This document shows positions 45,413 through 53,964 of a stretch of 64,000 nt of DNA, piece after piece. Each line of letters begins with the position of its first letter. Position 1 is the stretch's first letter. Made by a program: the position numbers and the translations under genes. The notes beneath the pieces are model-generated. The model was not told the DNA's origin and did no database searches. It saw only the letters and a program-made list of their open reading frames with translations. This stretch comes from Bradyrhizobium sp. B097 (GTDB lineage: Bacteria; Pseudomonadota; Alphaproteobacteria; Rhizobiales; Xanthobacteraceae). Location of the stretch: NCBI RefSeq assembly GCF_038957035.1, contig NZ_CP152412.1, forward strand, positions 7,374,501 through 7,438,500, read 5' to 3'.

Positions 45413-46978
45413 TTACGCCGCCGAGATCAGTGCCCCCTGCCGAATCGCGGCGTCGCCGCGCTTGGCGTGCTGGATCTCACCGCTTTTCACCCTGTCAAGA
45501 TAAGACCTGAACCAGGCGCTCGCCGACTTCTCGATGTACTCATGCGCATATTGATCGACCGGCTCGATTCCAGTCTTGATCAGATTGCTTTTCGGACAGC
45601 CGCCGATCTTGGCTACGAACACCGCATGGCAGTCATCGATGCCACGGATGATGGTCGAAAGCCTATCCTCCTCGCCATGACCGTCTTGGCAATAGACATC
45701 CACGCGACGGTGGCCGACGAATTTGACGCCGGATGTGGAAAGCTCGTACACTTGAAATTCCTTTGCATGCCCAAAGTGCTCGTTGATCAGCCCGGAGCCT
45801 TTGGTTGCGACTGCGACCAGAAGCGTGATCTCGCTCATCTCGCCGGTGAATTTCGCAAGCCCGTCTTGGTAGGCCGTGACTTTGGCGGCACGCTCATCCT
45901 CCACCCTGTCTTGATAAGCTTTGCGCATCTCGAGGTCATATTTGACGTCCATTTTCATGACCTGGCCGATGGTGAACTCTGCGCTACGATCCTCTCCGAG
46001 CAGACCAACAGCATCGGCGCGGCACTGACGGCAATGCCGCATCATGGCTATCTCCCCTTCACAAGCATCTTGCAGCACCTTCAATTGCTGAGCCGTCGGG
46101 CACCGCTGACCGTTGAGGCCAAATACTGTGCCGTACTGGGGCGCGGAGATCAGCGGCATGATATTGTGAAGGAAGGCGCCGCGCGACTTCACCGCCTTGT
46201 TGACCTCGACCAGGTGATGGTCGTTGATCTGTGGGATCATTACCGAGTTGACCTTGCACAGGATACCCCGCTCGCCAAGCATCTCCAGACCTTGCAGCTG
46301 ACGATCGGCGAGTATCCTCGCCGCGTCGATGCCGGTGTAGCGCTTGTGGTTGAAGAAGATCCACGGATAGATCTTTGCGCCGATTTCGGGATCGATCATG
46401 TTGATGGTGATGGTGACATGCTCGATTCTAGACTTGACGATGGTGTCAATATGGTCCGGCAGCGCCAGTCCGTTGGTCGACAGACATAGCTTGATGTCGG
46501 GTGCCGCCTTGGCGACCAGGTCGAACGTCCTGAAAGTCTTTTCTGGATTGGCCAAGGGATCGCCTGGACCGGCGATGCCAAGCACCGTCATCTGCGGAAT
46601 GGTGCTCGCGACCGCGAGCACTTTTCTCACCGCCTGCTCAGGGGTGAGCTTCTCGCTCACCACACCCGGACGGGATTCATTGGCACAGTCGTATTTGCGG
46701 TTACAGTAATTGCACTGGATGTTGCAGGCTGGCGCCACCGCAACATGCATGCGGGCGTAATGATGATGCGCCTCTTCGCTGTAGCAGGGATGGTTCTTCA
46801 CCTTTTCCCAGATCCCGGTCGGCAGATCGCCTTGGCCTGCCCGTGAGCCGCAGCTCGCATGGCCGGTGTTGGCCGACGTGCGGCAGCCCTTATGCTCGGC
46901 GGCAGGTTGCATCATCTTGCCGGTAGCTACCGGACCGTCGGCATATTCTCTGCGCCCGACAACCGCATTCATTTTCAT
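45413..46978 (-). CDS. nifB: NifB, radical-SAM FeMo-cofactor precursor (NifB-co) synthase
   Basis: 521 residues from the ATG at 46978 (GGGAG before it). Radical SAM motif CNIQCNYC near 100-107; [16 protein letters not shown]; a C-terminal NifX/NafY-like domain after about 400 ([17 protein letters not shown]). NifB fuses two [4Fe-4S] clusters and inserts carbide to make NifB-co. First gene of the group; sigma-54 promoter upstream. Intact, normal length for two-domain NifB. Confidence 0.98.
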   Translation of the reverse strand: MKMNAVVGRREYADGPVATGKMMQPAAEHKGCRTSANTGHASCGSRAGQGDLPTGIWEKVKNHPCYSEEAHHHYARMHVAVAPACNIQCNYCNRKYDCANESRPGVVSEKLTPEQAVRKVLAVASTIPQMTVLGIAGPGDPLANPEKTFRTFDLVAKAAPDIKLCLSTNGLALPDHIDTIVKSRIEHVTITINMIDPEIGAKIYPWIFFNHKRYTGIDAARILADRQLQGLEMLGERGILCKVNSVMIPQINDHHLVEVNKAVKSRGAFLHNIMPLISAPQYGTVFGLNGQRCPTAQQLKVLQDACEGEIAMMRHCRQCRADAVGLLGEDRSAEFTIGQVMKMDVKYDLEMRKAYQDRVEDERAAKVTAYQDGLAKFTGEMSEITLLVAVATKGSGLINEHFGHAKEFQVYELSTSGVKFVGHRRVDVYCQDGHGEEDRLSTIIRGIDDCHAVFVAKIGGCPKSNLIKTGIEPVDQYAHEYIEKSASAWFRSYLDRVKSGEIQHAKRGDAAIRQGALISAA

Positions 46979-47040
46979 TTCTCCCTGCAGGCAGCATCGA
47001 CTCCCCAAGACCAACCCTGAGCGAGCCTCAAGATGAAGTG

Positions 47041-47056
47041 TGCAACTCACATGCCA
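47041..47056 (-). promoter_or_regulatory. Sigma-54 promoter of nifB group
   Basis: Minus strand TGGCATGTGAGTTGCA, perfect RpoN element, about 65 bases before the nifB start. Confidence 0.88.
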
Positions 47057-47144
47057 TGGCGGCGACGATAACGTTGCGTCCATACGTCAAAGAGTTAGCG
47101 CAAATGAACGACGCTGACCCATGCAAGAACAGCACTGATGCACA

Positions 47145-47160
47145 TGTTGGACATACGACG
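47145..47160 (-). promoter_or_regulatory. Imperfect NifA site upstream of nifB
   Basis: TGT-N10-ACG on the plus strand (one mismatch to TGT-N10-ACA), about 90 bases upstream of the -24 box. Confidence 0.5.
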
Positions 47161-47323
47161 GGCACGTCGTGCTTCTGACACCGAGCTCCATGGCCGGCGC
47201 ATTCATTCGAGCGCTAAGCTCGCGAGGACCCAGCTCCATCTGCATGGCTTTTTGCGGGATTTGCGGGTTGCGACCTCTCACAATAGGCCGATATGAGCTG
47301 GGCGATCCGGCTTCACAACGTTG

Positions 47324-48187
47324 TTAGTTGGTGAGCAATATCTCTACCGCGCGAGGCAGCCCAATCGCAAGCGGCGTCAGGCCTTGCTCGAGCAGAAAAC
47401 GGAGCTCGTTGCGCGAGAGCGCGTCCGGATCAACGATCGCAAAGTGCGTGTCGGCCGAACGCTTGATGATCTGCCGCGCATAGCTACGCAACAATTGATC
47501 GTTGAAACGACAACCGATGAACAGAAAGCTCTGTCCGGTCCGCCTTTCCTTGATGATGTCAGGTATCGGTGTTTGGATATCGATTTCGGTCAGCACCTCG
47601 ACATAGTCCGAGTCAGAGATCAGAAAGTTCTTGGCCGGCTGCACGCCGCCATGCGGCTTATACAGAACCGTCGCCCAGCTGCCGGCCACGACACTGTCGA
47701 CCTCTTGGCCAACCGAGTCATAAAAGCGAAACCAACGGTTTTCGCCGATGCCGGCGCGGGTGATGCCCTGCACTTCGCCCCATCCGTCGCGCTTGTCCAG
47801 CGCCGCGCGCATCGCGCCATCGTACCATGCGTCGACTATGACGGGCAGCGACAAAGATGCAAGATGATGGTGCAACCGCGTCGGCTCGACCGTCCGAGCG
47901 AAGGCATGCGCCATCAATGCCGTCACGGTGGAGCGATGTTTGTTGATCTCGATATGCTGCGCCGACGCCCACGCATTTCCCTTGGCTCGCCGCGGCAACG
48001 CAATCTTGCTGGCGAAGAAGCCGGCTAACGCCTCGGGTGTCGTTGGCACGTCGGGTCTGGAGAGTTCGGCGAGGCCGGGCCCGAGATAGGGAACCACGCT
48101 GGTGGCCCTCAGCCCGGCAGCGACGTCCGCGAGAATGGCCTCTGCATCGGTCGCATTGACAAAATCGATCTGCGGGGGCGCCTTCAC
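47324..48187 (-). CDS. SIR2-like protein coupled to nifT
   Basis: 287 residues from the GTG at 48187, which overlaps the nifT stop (GTGA). The N-terminus has [12 protein letters not shown], the nucleotide-binding start of SIR2-like domains, and the C-terminus has [20 protein letters not shown], the SIR2_2-type end. Such domains bind or cleave NAD; in defence systems they deplete NAD. Here the gene is the last of the iscA-nifU-nifS-nifT group, so a role tied to nitrogenase is more likely. No transmembrane segment. Intact. Confidence 0.75.
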   Translation of the reverse strand: MKAPPQIDFVNATDAEAILADVAAGLRATSVVPYLGPGLAELSRPDVPTTPEALAGFFASKIALPRRAKGNAWASAQHIEINKHRSTVTALMAHAFARTVEPTRLHHHLASLSLPVIVDAWYDGAMRAALDKRDGWGEVQGITRAGIGENRWFRFYDSVGQEVDSVVAGSWATVLYKPHGGVQPAKNFLISDSDYVEVLTEIDIQTPIPDIIKERRTGQSFLFIGCRFNDQLLRSYARQIIKRSADTHFAIVDPDALSRNELRFLLEQGLTPLAIGLPRAVEILLTN

Positions 48188-48408
48188 GGATCGTCCCCGT
48201 TCTCTCCCCGTTTTTTGGCGTTGATTGTGATCGGCAATGGTGTGTCGCTCGCCATCTCGGGCAAATCGAGCACCCAACCATTTGCTATTTTGATCCAGCC
48301 GCCCCAGAGCGTCTCGTACTCAGATTCCACGATCGGCTCTTCGAGATCCTTCTTCGGCACGTAGATCGACAGGCCTGCATCTGGAGAGCGGCGGATCATG
48401 ATTTTCAC
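48184..48408 (-). CDS. nifT: NifT/FixU
   Basis: 74 residues from the GTG at 48408 with GAGGGAG before it. KIMIRR followed by [15 protein letters not shown] and [16 protein letters not shown] are diagnostic of NifT. Small beta-rich protein, not essential in the species tested. 4 bases after nifS and overlapping the SIR2-like gene. Confidence 0.93.
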   Translation of the reverse strand: MKIMIRRSPDAGLSIYVPKKDLEEPIVESEYETLWGGWIKIANGWVLDLPEMASDTPLPITINAKKRGENGDDP

Positions 48409-48412
48409 AAGC

Positions 48413-49612
48413 TCAACTCCCTCGACTGTGACGCATAGGCGGGCAGACCGGCTGACTCCCGCGGATGGCGCGCAGGCGAGCCACGATGTCGGACAGTGCG
48501 TACACGACCTCATCGACCTCCGCGACGGAGGTTTCACGCGACAGAGAAAAGCGCACCGCGCCGCGCACGCTCCACGGCGGCACCTGCATGGCGCGCAGAA
48601 CATGCGATGGCTCCATTGAACCGGCGCTGCAGGCTGATCCGAGCGACACGGCAATGCCCGCACGATCAAGATGATGGGCGATTGCTTCGCCATCGAGATG
48701 GTCGAAGGCAATATTGGCCGTGTTCGCTAGCCGGTTGCTGACATCGCCAAGCGCAACACACTCGCCATTGTGCAAGATCCCCTGCTCCAGGCGGTCGCGC
48801 AACGCACCAATGCGAACGCGCTCTGGCTCCAGCCGCTCCACCGCAAGCTCCGCAGCCTTTCCAAGACCGACGATGCCGGGAATATTCTCAGTTCCGCCGC
48901 GGCGCCGTCGTTCCTGTGCTCCGCCCCAGATCAGCGGCCGGAACTTTGTCCCTTTGCGCAAATAGAGCGCGCCGATCCCCTTGGGTCCATGCAGTTTGTG
49001 GGCGGACAGCGACAGCATATCGATCGCACTGTCCTTTAGGTCGACGCGCACCTTGCCCATGGCCTGGACCGCATCGGTGTGAAACAGCGCACCCGCCTCA
49101 CGGGTCAAGCCGGCTAGAAACTCCACAGGAAAAATCGTGCCGGTCTCGTTGTTGGCCCACATAATGGAGGCAATTGCCGTGCGTGGCCCAAGCGCAGAGC
49201 GAAACGCCTCGATGTCAAGCCGGCCGCGGGAATCTACCGGTACGATATGCGTCTTGACGCCTCTTGTCGCCAGTTGCTCGACCAGCGCAAGGACCGCGGA
49301 ATGCTCAACCGAGGTGGTAACGATCTCGTCGCGACCATCCTGGGCCGCAAGCGCCGAGAGGATGGCGGCATTAATAGCCTCGGTCCCACCGGAGGTGAAG
49401 ACGATTTCATGATCGTAGGCAATCCCCAGCAGACCCTGCAAGCTACGCCGCGCCTGCTTCAGCGCGGCTGCGGCTTCGCCGCCAACGGCATGGGCGGAGG
49501 AGGCGTTGCCAAATTGCTCGGTGAAGAACGGCAACATGGCTTGCACGACGGATGAATCGGTCCGCGTCGTCGCATTGTTGTCAAGGTAAATCGGCACTCG
49601 AACCCCGCTCAA
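48413..49612 (-). CDS. nifS: Cysteine desulfurase NifS
   Basis: 399 residues. YLDNNATT at 9-16, PLP-lysine in SLSAHKLHGPKGIGALYLRK, catalytic Cys in SLGSACSAGSMEPSHVL. Releases sulfur from cysteine for Fe-S clusters of nitrogenase. The start overlaps the NifU-like gene by 4 bases. Intact. Confidence 0.97.
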   Translation of the reverse strand: MSGVRVPIYLDNNATTRTDSSVVQAMLPFFTEQFGNASSAHAVGGEAAAALKQARRSLQGLLGIAYDHEIVFTSGGTEAINAAILSALAAQDGRDEIVTTSVEHSAVLALVEQLATRGVKTHIVPVDSRGRLDIEAFRSALGPRTAIASIMWANNETGTIFPVEFLAGLTREAGALFHTDAVQAMGKVRVDLKDSAIDMLSLSAHKLHGPKGIGALYLRKGTKFRPLIWGGAQERRRRGGTENIPGIVGLGKAAELAVERLEPERVRIGALRDRLEQGILHNGECVALGDVSNRLANTANIAFDHLDGEAIAHHLDRAGIAVSLGSACSAGSMEPSHVLRAMQVPPWSVRGAVRFSLSRETSVAEVDEVVYALSDIVARLRAIRGSQPVCPPMRHSRGS

Positions 49613-49893
49613 TCCCGCGCCTTGTCTGCCGCAGCAACCGGGATCGGGCGGACGAATTCGCCGAGCCTGTCAACCAGCCGCGCTTGAATGCCTTCCAGCG
49701 CCCCCCTCAAACGCTGACCGAACGCGCAGGCACCGATCAGGCTGACAATGCAGCCATCGACCCCGATCAGCCGACGGTCGCCGCCGTCGCGTTGCAGATA
49801 GGAGCGTATCCCCTCGATCACGGCGCGAATGCGTATCTCTCGGCCGGTCGCGGTGGCCGACAATTGCCTCAGTTGTTCTGGTTCGGCCAGCAT
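49609..49893 (-). CDS. NifU C-terminal-like protein with one scaffold cysteine lost
   Basis: 94 residues. RSYLQRDGGDRRLIGVDGCI then VSLIGACAFGQRL align with the NifU C-terminal (Nfu) domain. The usual C-x2-C cluster site GAC-x2-C becomes GACAFG: Cys56 is kept, the second is Gly59. It may hold a cluster between subunits using Cys56 alone or with Cys48, or may have lost scaffolding. The N-terminal IscU and ferredoxin domains of full NifU are absent. Between nif-iscA and nifS. Confidence 0.75.
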   Translation of the reverse strand: MLAEPEQLRQLSATATGREIRIRAVIEGIRSYLQRDGGDRRLIGVDGCIVSLIGACAFGQRLRGALEGIQARLVDRLGEFVRPIPVAAADKARD

Positions 49894-49913
49894 GCTTTGA
49901 TTTCTCCTCTTTA

Positions 49914-50234
49914 TCAGCTGAATGATTTGCCGCAGGAGCAGCTCGAGGTGGCGTTTGGATTATGAAAGGTGAAACCTGGGCTCTCCAGCGCCATCACGAA
50001 ATCGATGGTTGTGCCGACCAGATGCTCATGGCTCTTGTCATCGACAAACACCTTCACACCGCCGCACTCGATCACTGTGTCGTAAGGCTTCGCCTCCTCG
50101 GCCAGACCCAGCCTGTATTTGAACCCGTTGCAGCCGCCTGCCTCGACCATAATGCGCATGCCGCTTGCCGGGTGCGTCGACGATGAAATTGCGCTCTTGA
50201 TCGCATTCACTGCGCTATCCGTCAGGTCAATCAT
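49914..50234 (-). CDS. A-type Fe-S carrier protein (Nif-IscA)
   Basis: 106 residues. IMVEAGGCNGFKYRLGL and SSCSCGKSFS give the three cysteines of the IscA/SufA family (C-x~63-C-x-C). Carries clusters or iron to nitrogenase proteins. First gene of the nifS group, 39 bases after a sigma-54 promoter. Confidence 0.92.
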   Translation of the reverse strand: MIDLTDSAVNAIKSAISSSTHPASGMRIMVEAGGCNGFKYRLGLAEEAKPYDTVIECGGVKVFVDDKSHEHLVGTTIDFVMALESPGFTFHNPNATSSCSCGKSFS

Positions 50235-50272
50235 GGCTTATCCCTCATCTGCTCTAGGTCTGCCGGCCAATG

Positions 50273-50288
50273 GGCAAGTCATGTGCCA
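50273..50288 (-). promoter_or_regulatory. Sigma-54 promoter of the iscA-nifS group
   Basis: Minus strand TGGCACATGACTTGCC: strong RpoN element, about 40 bases before the iscA-like start. Confidence 0.85.
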
Positions 50289-50348
50289 GCGAACAGGCGC
50301 TTGATGATGCTTACCTTTTCGGATCGCGCCTGTTGGCTTTGGAACTCG

Positions 50349-50364
50349 TGTCGGGCTTCTGACA
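50349..50364. promoter_or_regulatory. Shared NifA site between divergent sigma-54 promoters
   Basis: Exact TGT-N10-ACA (TGTCGGGCTTCTGACA). It lies 61 bases from the minus-strand -24 box (50288) and 75 bases from the plus-strand -24 box (50439), and is the only such site in the gap. Confidence 0.8.
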
Positions 50365-50438
50365 AGGCTGCTTGAGGCGATCGCAGCCCACTGTCGCCTG
50401 TTCTTTCTGAACTACGCCGAAAGCCGCTGCGCATGCGA

Positions 50439-50454
50439 CGGCAAGCAATTTGCA
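50439..50454 (+). promoter_or_regulatory. Sigma-54 promoter of the 50511 gene
   Basis: CGGCAAG, CAAT, TTGCA: matches the -24/-12 consensus with two mismatches in the -24 part, 57 bases before the start codon at 50511. Confidence 0.65.
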
Positions 50455-50510
50455 TTGCATCTCGAACCGGCCAGGGCGTCGGTGAGGAGCTTAGATCGAG
50501 GACGAATTTA

Positions 50511-51101
50511 ATGACTGCAATCGAGAACACCGCACTCGGCAGACTTGAGAAGGAGGGTCGCCTGCTCAATGCCGTAATCAAAGGCGGGACCACCAAGCCG
50601 GGCCGGTTCGGCTTTCGCGGCGATGTCGCACTGAAATTCCAGGCCCAGGTCGCCGACGAGAAACGACCGCCGGACTATTCGATCGAGCAGGTTTTGACGA
50701 TCGCGCAGGACGGAGAACCCACTATTCCGGTGCTGGCCGGCTATCTGCATTCCTTCGCCTATCTCGCTGACGTCGCAGCTGTCCTTGATGGTGTCTTAAG
50801 CCCGAATGGCAGCTACTTCATGTTCTGCAACAACGTAGATTTGCTCGCGAAATACCGAACCAAGCTCGGTGATGTGACTTTCCGCATCCTACCGTGCGAT
50901 GAATCCACCGTTTGGAAGGAGATGATGGACCTGGTCGGGGTCAGCAAGGACGACATCAAAAAGCTCGATGCGGCCGGGAAGCTCGATTACCTGCTCGATG
51001 CGGCAAAGGATCTCGATCTGTCCTACGACGAGATCTCGTACGAAGACGGGCTGAAGAGGATGGAACCCGTGAAAAATCGCAACGAAAACCGGCCGGTCTG
51101 A
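50511..51101 (+). CDS. NifA-controlled protein of unknown function
   Basis: 196 residues from the ATG at 50511. Soluble, mixed alpha/beta; conserved-looking parts are TKPGRFGFRGDVALKFQAQV, YLHSFAYLADVAAVLDGVLS and GKLDYLLDAAKDLDLSYDEI. I do not recognise the family. No signal peptide or cysteine motif except a single MFCNN. It is the only plus-strand gene in the minus-strand nif region from 41.5 to 61.6 kb and has its own sigma-54 promoter facing the nifS group. Confidence 0.75.
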   Translation: MTAIENTALGRLEKEGRLLNAVIKGGTTKPGRFGFRGDVALKFQAQVADEKRPPDYSIEQVLTIAQDGEPTIPVLAGYLHSFAYLADVAAVLDGVLSPNGSYFMFCNNVDLLAKYRTKLGDVTFRILPCDESTVWKEMMDLVGVSKDDIKKLDAAGKLDYLLDAAKDLDLSYDEISYEDGLKRMEPVKNRNENRPV

Positions 51102-51110
51102 GCGCAGGCT

Positions 51111-51506
51111 TCATTCATTTGAGGACGCATCGTCTTCGACAAGACGCACGCCGACAACACAGATATCTCCATCCTGAACTGTCAACGCGATCGGCGTGAG
51201 CGCTCTACCCTTACATGGACCTTCGACGCACCGCCCCGTGCCGAGTTCGAAGGTCGATCCGTGCTTGCCGCACATCAGCCGGACGCCGTATGGATCCAGG
51301 AATTCGTTCCGCTCCCAGTCCAGATTGACGCTGTTGTGCGGGCATTTATTGACATAGCCAAGCACCTTCTTACCCCATCGCAGCACAATGATGGACCACG
51401 GCCGGTGGTTGCCCTCGTCATCGACGACCATAAGATGGAATCCCGTGGCCCGGCGGCTTGGAATGTCGTTAAAGCCACAAATCGCATAAATTGCATCTGG
51501 CTGCAT
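51111..51506 (-). CDS. Rieske-type [2Fe-2S] protein, copy 2
   Basis: 131 residues. Ligands CPH at 55-57 and CGKH at 79-82. Similar in length and layout to the copy at 41544-42017, including YVNKCPHNSVNLDW versus YVNRCPHDSAWLNI and CVEGPCKGRALTPIALTV versus CIDGPCNGQALEPVALAV. Stand-alone Rieske ferredoxin. Convergent with the 50511 gene (9 bases between them). No sigma-54 element found upstream. Confidence 0.82.
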   Translation of the reverse strand: MQPDAIYAICGFNDIPSRRATGFHLMVVDDEGNHRPWSIIVLRWGKKVLGYVNKCPHNSVNLDWERNEFLDPYGVRLMCGKHGSTFELGTGRCVEGPCKGRALTPIALTVQDGDICVVGVRLVEDDASSNE

Positions 51507-52145
51507 TCATTGCTCGTTCATTGCAAGACGTTCTTCATTGTCACTGTGCGATCAACCATGCAATGGGAGCGCGCCAGACCGGCTCGGCTTTCCGGCAATC
51601 CAACGCGCAAGCTTTGCCAGTGCAGCGCAAATCATTGGCGTAGGTGCACGATTGGGACCAATCCGCACGAGCATTGAGCCTTGCTGCCCTTCGCCTGCCG
51701 CCTGCGCAGCTGGAGCATTCGCGCACCAACTTTTCAGACCACTTGCTGGACAGCCAAAACGCAGTGGTCGCTCACGGGGCGACAACGCCCTTTCCGCATG
51801 CGTCGAATCGGCCAGCTCGCGCCGCGGATTGTCGTGATCGTCACTTTGGCACATCATTGACGCGAGCGTAGATCGTCTCTCTGCGCCATGTTCCTTGTCA
51901 TGACGCACTGTTGCGATTGGCCACAAGATTACGGCTCGAATTCGCACTCAACCTTCGCTGGAGGGATTCGAGCTGCACGGCGCCGCAGGCGTGAGAACGC
52001 CACCATTTGCGAGATCAAGGATAGGCAGGCGGAAGGGGACGCACGCTGCGAGCGCGCGCCCCCTTAAGGCTAAGAACCTTCGCGCCGGCGCGTGCAATCG
52101 CGAAACGCCGGTCATTTCCTCTCCAGCGTCGCTATTGCGGTTTCT
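51507..52145. other. Gene-free stretch between Rieske copy 2 and the second nopP-like gene
   Basis: Only overlapping short frames; nothing recognised on either strand. Confidence 0.4.
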
Positions 52146-52979
52146 CTACTCCATGCGCAGTCCTCTAACGGCGCGCTCCAAGTAGAACGACGGATCATCG
52201 TCAGAGGAATCCGATCCGATACTTGCTTCAGTATCGGTATCACCATCCTCGACTTTGGAAAGGTACTTTGTAGGCTTGTCTACTCGTTGCCACTCGTCGT
52301 TCTCGTTCTTAGTCCACACTTCGGGATTCCGGTTTGGATCAAGCACCCAGTGATCACGACCAACGTGAACAAAACCCATTTCCGCCAGACGAGGTTCCAC
52401 GCCGGGTAAGGCAGGACGTGACAAAACCAACGGATGATCGCCGTCCATTCGCAGTTGATATTCCAGCAGAATATCGCCCGCATTCTCGACCAGCGGATGA
52501 GTAACCCGCAGGTCTACCACGGACGTGATATCGTTGCACCCAAACTGCTGCCGAAAATGCTCTCCTTTAATCCGAGCGGGACCTCCTGCTCTTAGAAGCC
52601 CGACAGTTTCGTCGCCCAACTGATAGCTGAAAAACCGCGCCTGATTATTTGGATCATCGTAGGTGTTGGCGTAACCGCCAGCGACCGTTGCTGCGCGCTC
52701 AGCTTTCTCGGACACGAAATCCGAGTACTCTTCTGGGTGACTGGCGATGTGCCTGATGTCACTGCCCAAAAATCTCCGCACTCCTTCCATGAAGGAAGAT
52801 CGGTCGATCTCTATAATAGGCGGATCGGAAGCGAGAGAATATGGCGCCGGCGACGACCCGCTTGACGCGATGCTGGCAGCTGTTTCCGAAAAGCGGGGGC
52901 TATCTCCGGCCTCTGCCGATTCATCGGCTTGGCCGGCACTTGTCGACTGGCTGGATGAGCCAACGATTCTGCCATACAT
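52146..52979 (-). CDS. Type III effector, NopP family, second copy
   Basis: 277 residues. A Ser/Ala-rich N-terminus to about 55, then the NopP core shared with 6012-6863: YSLASDPPIIEIDRSSF versus YSLVSEPPVVEISRSIF, RFFSYQLGDETVGLLR versus RYFSYQLGSKSVGLLR, and RVTHPLVENAGDILLEYQLR. It ends with an acidic Ser/Asp-rich stretch that could be phosphorylated. A degenerate tts-like core is visible at 53009-53026 but it is too close to the start to be convincing. It sits inside the nif region, far from the T3SS genes. Confidence 0.85.
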   Translation of the reverse strand: MYGRIVGSSSQSTSAGQADESAEAGDSPRFSETAASIASSGSSPAPYSLASDPPIIEIDRSSFMEGVRRFLGSDIRHIASHPEEYSDFVSEKAERAATVAGGYANTYDDPNNQARFFSYQLGDETVGLLRAGGPARIKGEHFRQQFGCNDITSVVDLRVTHPLVENAGDILLEYQLRMDGDHPLVLSRPALPGVEPRLAEMGFVHVGRDHWVLDPNRNPEVWTKNENDEWQRVDKPTKYLSKVEDGDTDTEASIGSDSSDDDPSFYLERAVRGLRME

Positions 52980-53687
52980 CAGATCGCTCTCCTATCGGCA
53001 GAATTGCACGCTGTCGAGCTCGTGCCGCGCAAGCTCTGCCGACGAGGATATGCAACCTAGCTGACCATAACCTGACACACAGGCGCAAAGCATCTGTCCG
53101 CACTCCCGCGCGACGACTAAGCTATCCGCGCGCCTCACATCCACGCGCCGTTCATTGAGCTACAATCTGTAGGCGGATAGTGCGTGATATTGCCGACGGT
53201 CGATCCATCAGAGAACCGGCCGCTTAACGGCTCAGGCTCTGCACCACCGCCCTCTCATCAGACCGCTCCCGCTCTTGAGACACGGCGCAGGTTCGAACAG
53301 ACACATTACTCGATGCACCCCGTGTATCGAGAACCGACGGCGCGTGCACATTCGCCGTTCGGTCCTTTTTTCGCGTGCTATCGATGTTCAAGAACCGCAC
53401 AGGCCCTAGCACCCATCCGCCTGGTCCGGTGCAGAGACATCTCGTGCCAAACCGAGAACCGCCGGAGGAACAGCCAACCTGTCGGCACAAGATTGCGATT
53501 CAACGCGATCGGTCGCGGTCAAGACGGACGTGATTGTCCACGGTCGACCCCACCCTGGCCAATGTCCGCTTCTCCTGCCCCTCAACGGAGCAAGCACAAA
53601 TTAGAATTCGCACCATTTGCTCGAGAAGCGTGTCCCTACTTCGGAATCAGCATTTCGCAATCCGTTGCCATCTGAATCGCGTCTGCC
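52980..53687. other. Gene-poor stretch upstream of the second nopP-like gene
   Basis: A plus-strand frame of 163 residues (53184-53675) is open, but its composition (Arg/Pro/Ser-rich, no hydrophobic core) suggests a chance frame. No good tts box found. Confidence 0.35.
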
Positions 53688-53799
53688 TCACCGATACTCG
53701 GAACCGGCGTAGGCCAGGCCACCTTCCACGAAAACGTAGACCTTGCAATTGGAGAATGCTCCGACACGGCGTTGCCGCTCAAGTGCTATGTGCTTGCCT

Positions 53800-53940
53800 T
53801 GCCGATTAAGCTGGATTAGCCGCAATGTCTCCGCTCGCTCCGCCTTGACAATCGAGGCCATCAGAGCGCGCGGGCCCAATTCCTGTTGCGGGTTCACGTG
53901 ATCAACAATGGGTCTATCCCCTCCCATATTTCGCGTCTGC
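53800..53940 (-). pseudogene. Possible carbamoyltransferase (NodU-type) scrap
   Basis: The minus strand reads VNPQQELGPRALMASIVKAE. QxELGPRAL is close to the GRMEFGPRALG motif of NodU/CmcH carbamoyltransferases, and some similarity goes on for about 20 residues. Nothing else of that gene is left. A shorter look-alike (MQMELGPRELSAR) occurs at about 47205-47245, minus strand. Weak call. Confidence 0.25.
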
Positions 53941-53964
53941 CGCAAGAGGGACCCGGCCGGTCGG

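Noticed and set aside
45467..46489. 340-residue plus-strand ORF opposite nifB
   Set aside because: Shadow of NifB; no independent support.
47324..48187. SIR2-based phage defence system
   Set aside because: No partner defence genes; the gene is translationally coupled to nifT inside a NifA-type operon, which favours a nitrogen-fixation role.
53009..53026. Possible tts box before the second nopP-like gene
   Set aside because: Only about 10 of 17 core bases match and it lies about 30 bases from the start codon, too close for the usual promoter layout.
53184..53675. 163-residue plus-strand ORF
   Set aside because: Arg/Pro/Ser-rich, no hydrophobic core, no ribosome binding site; most likely a chance frame.
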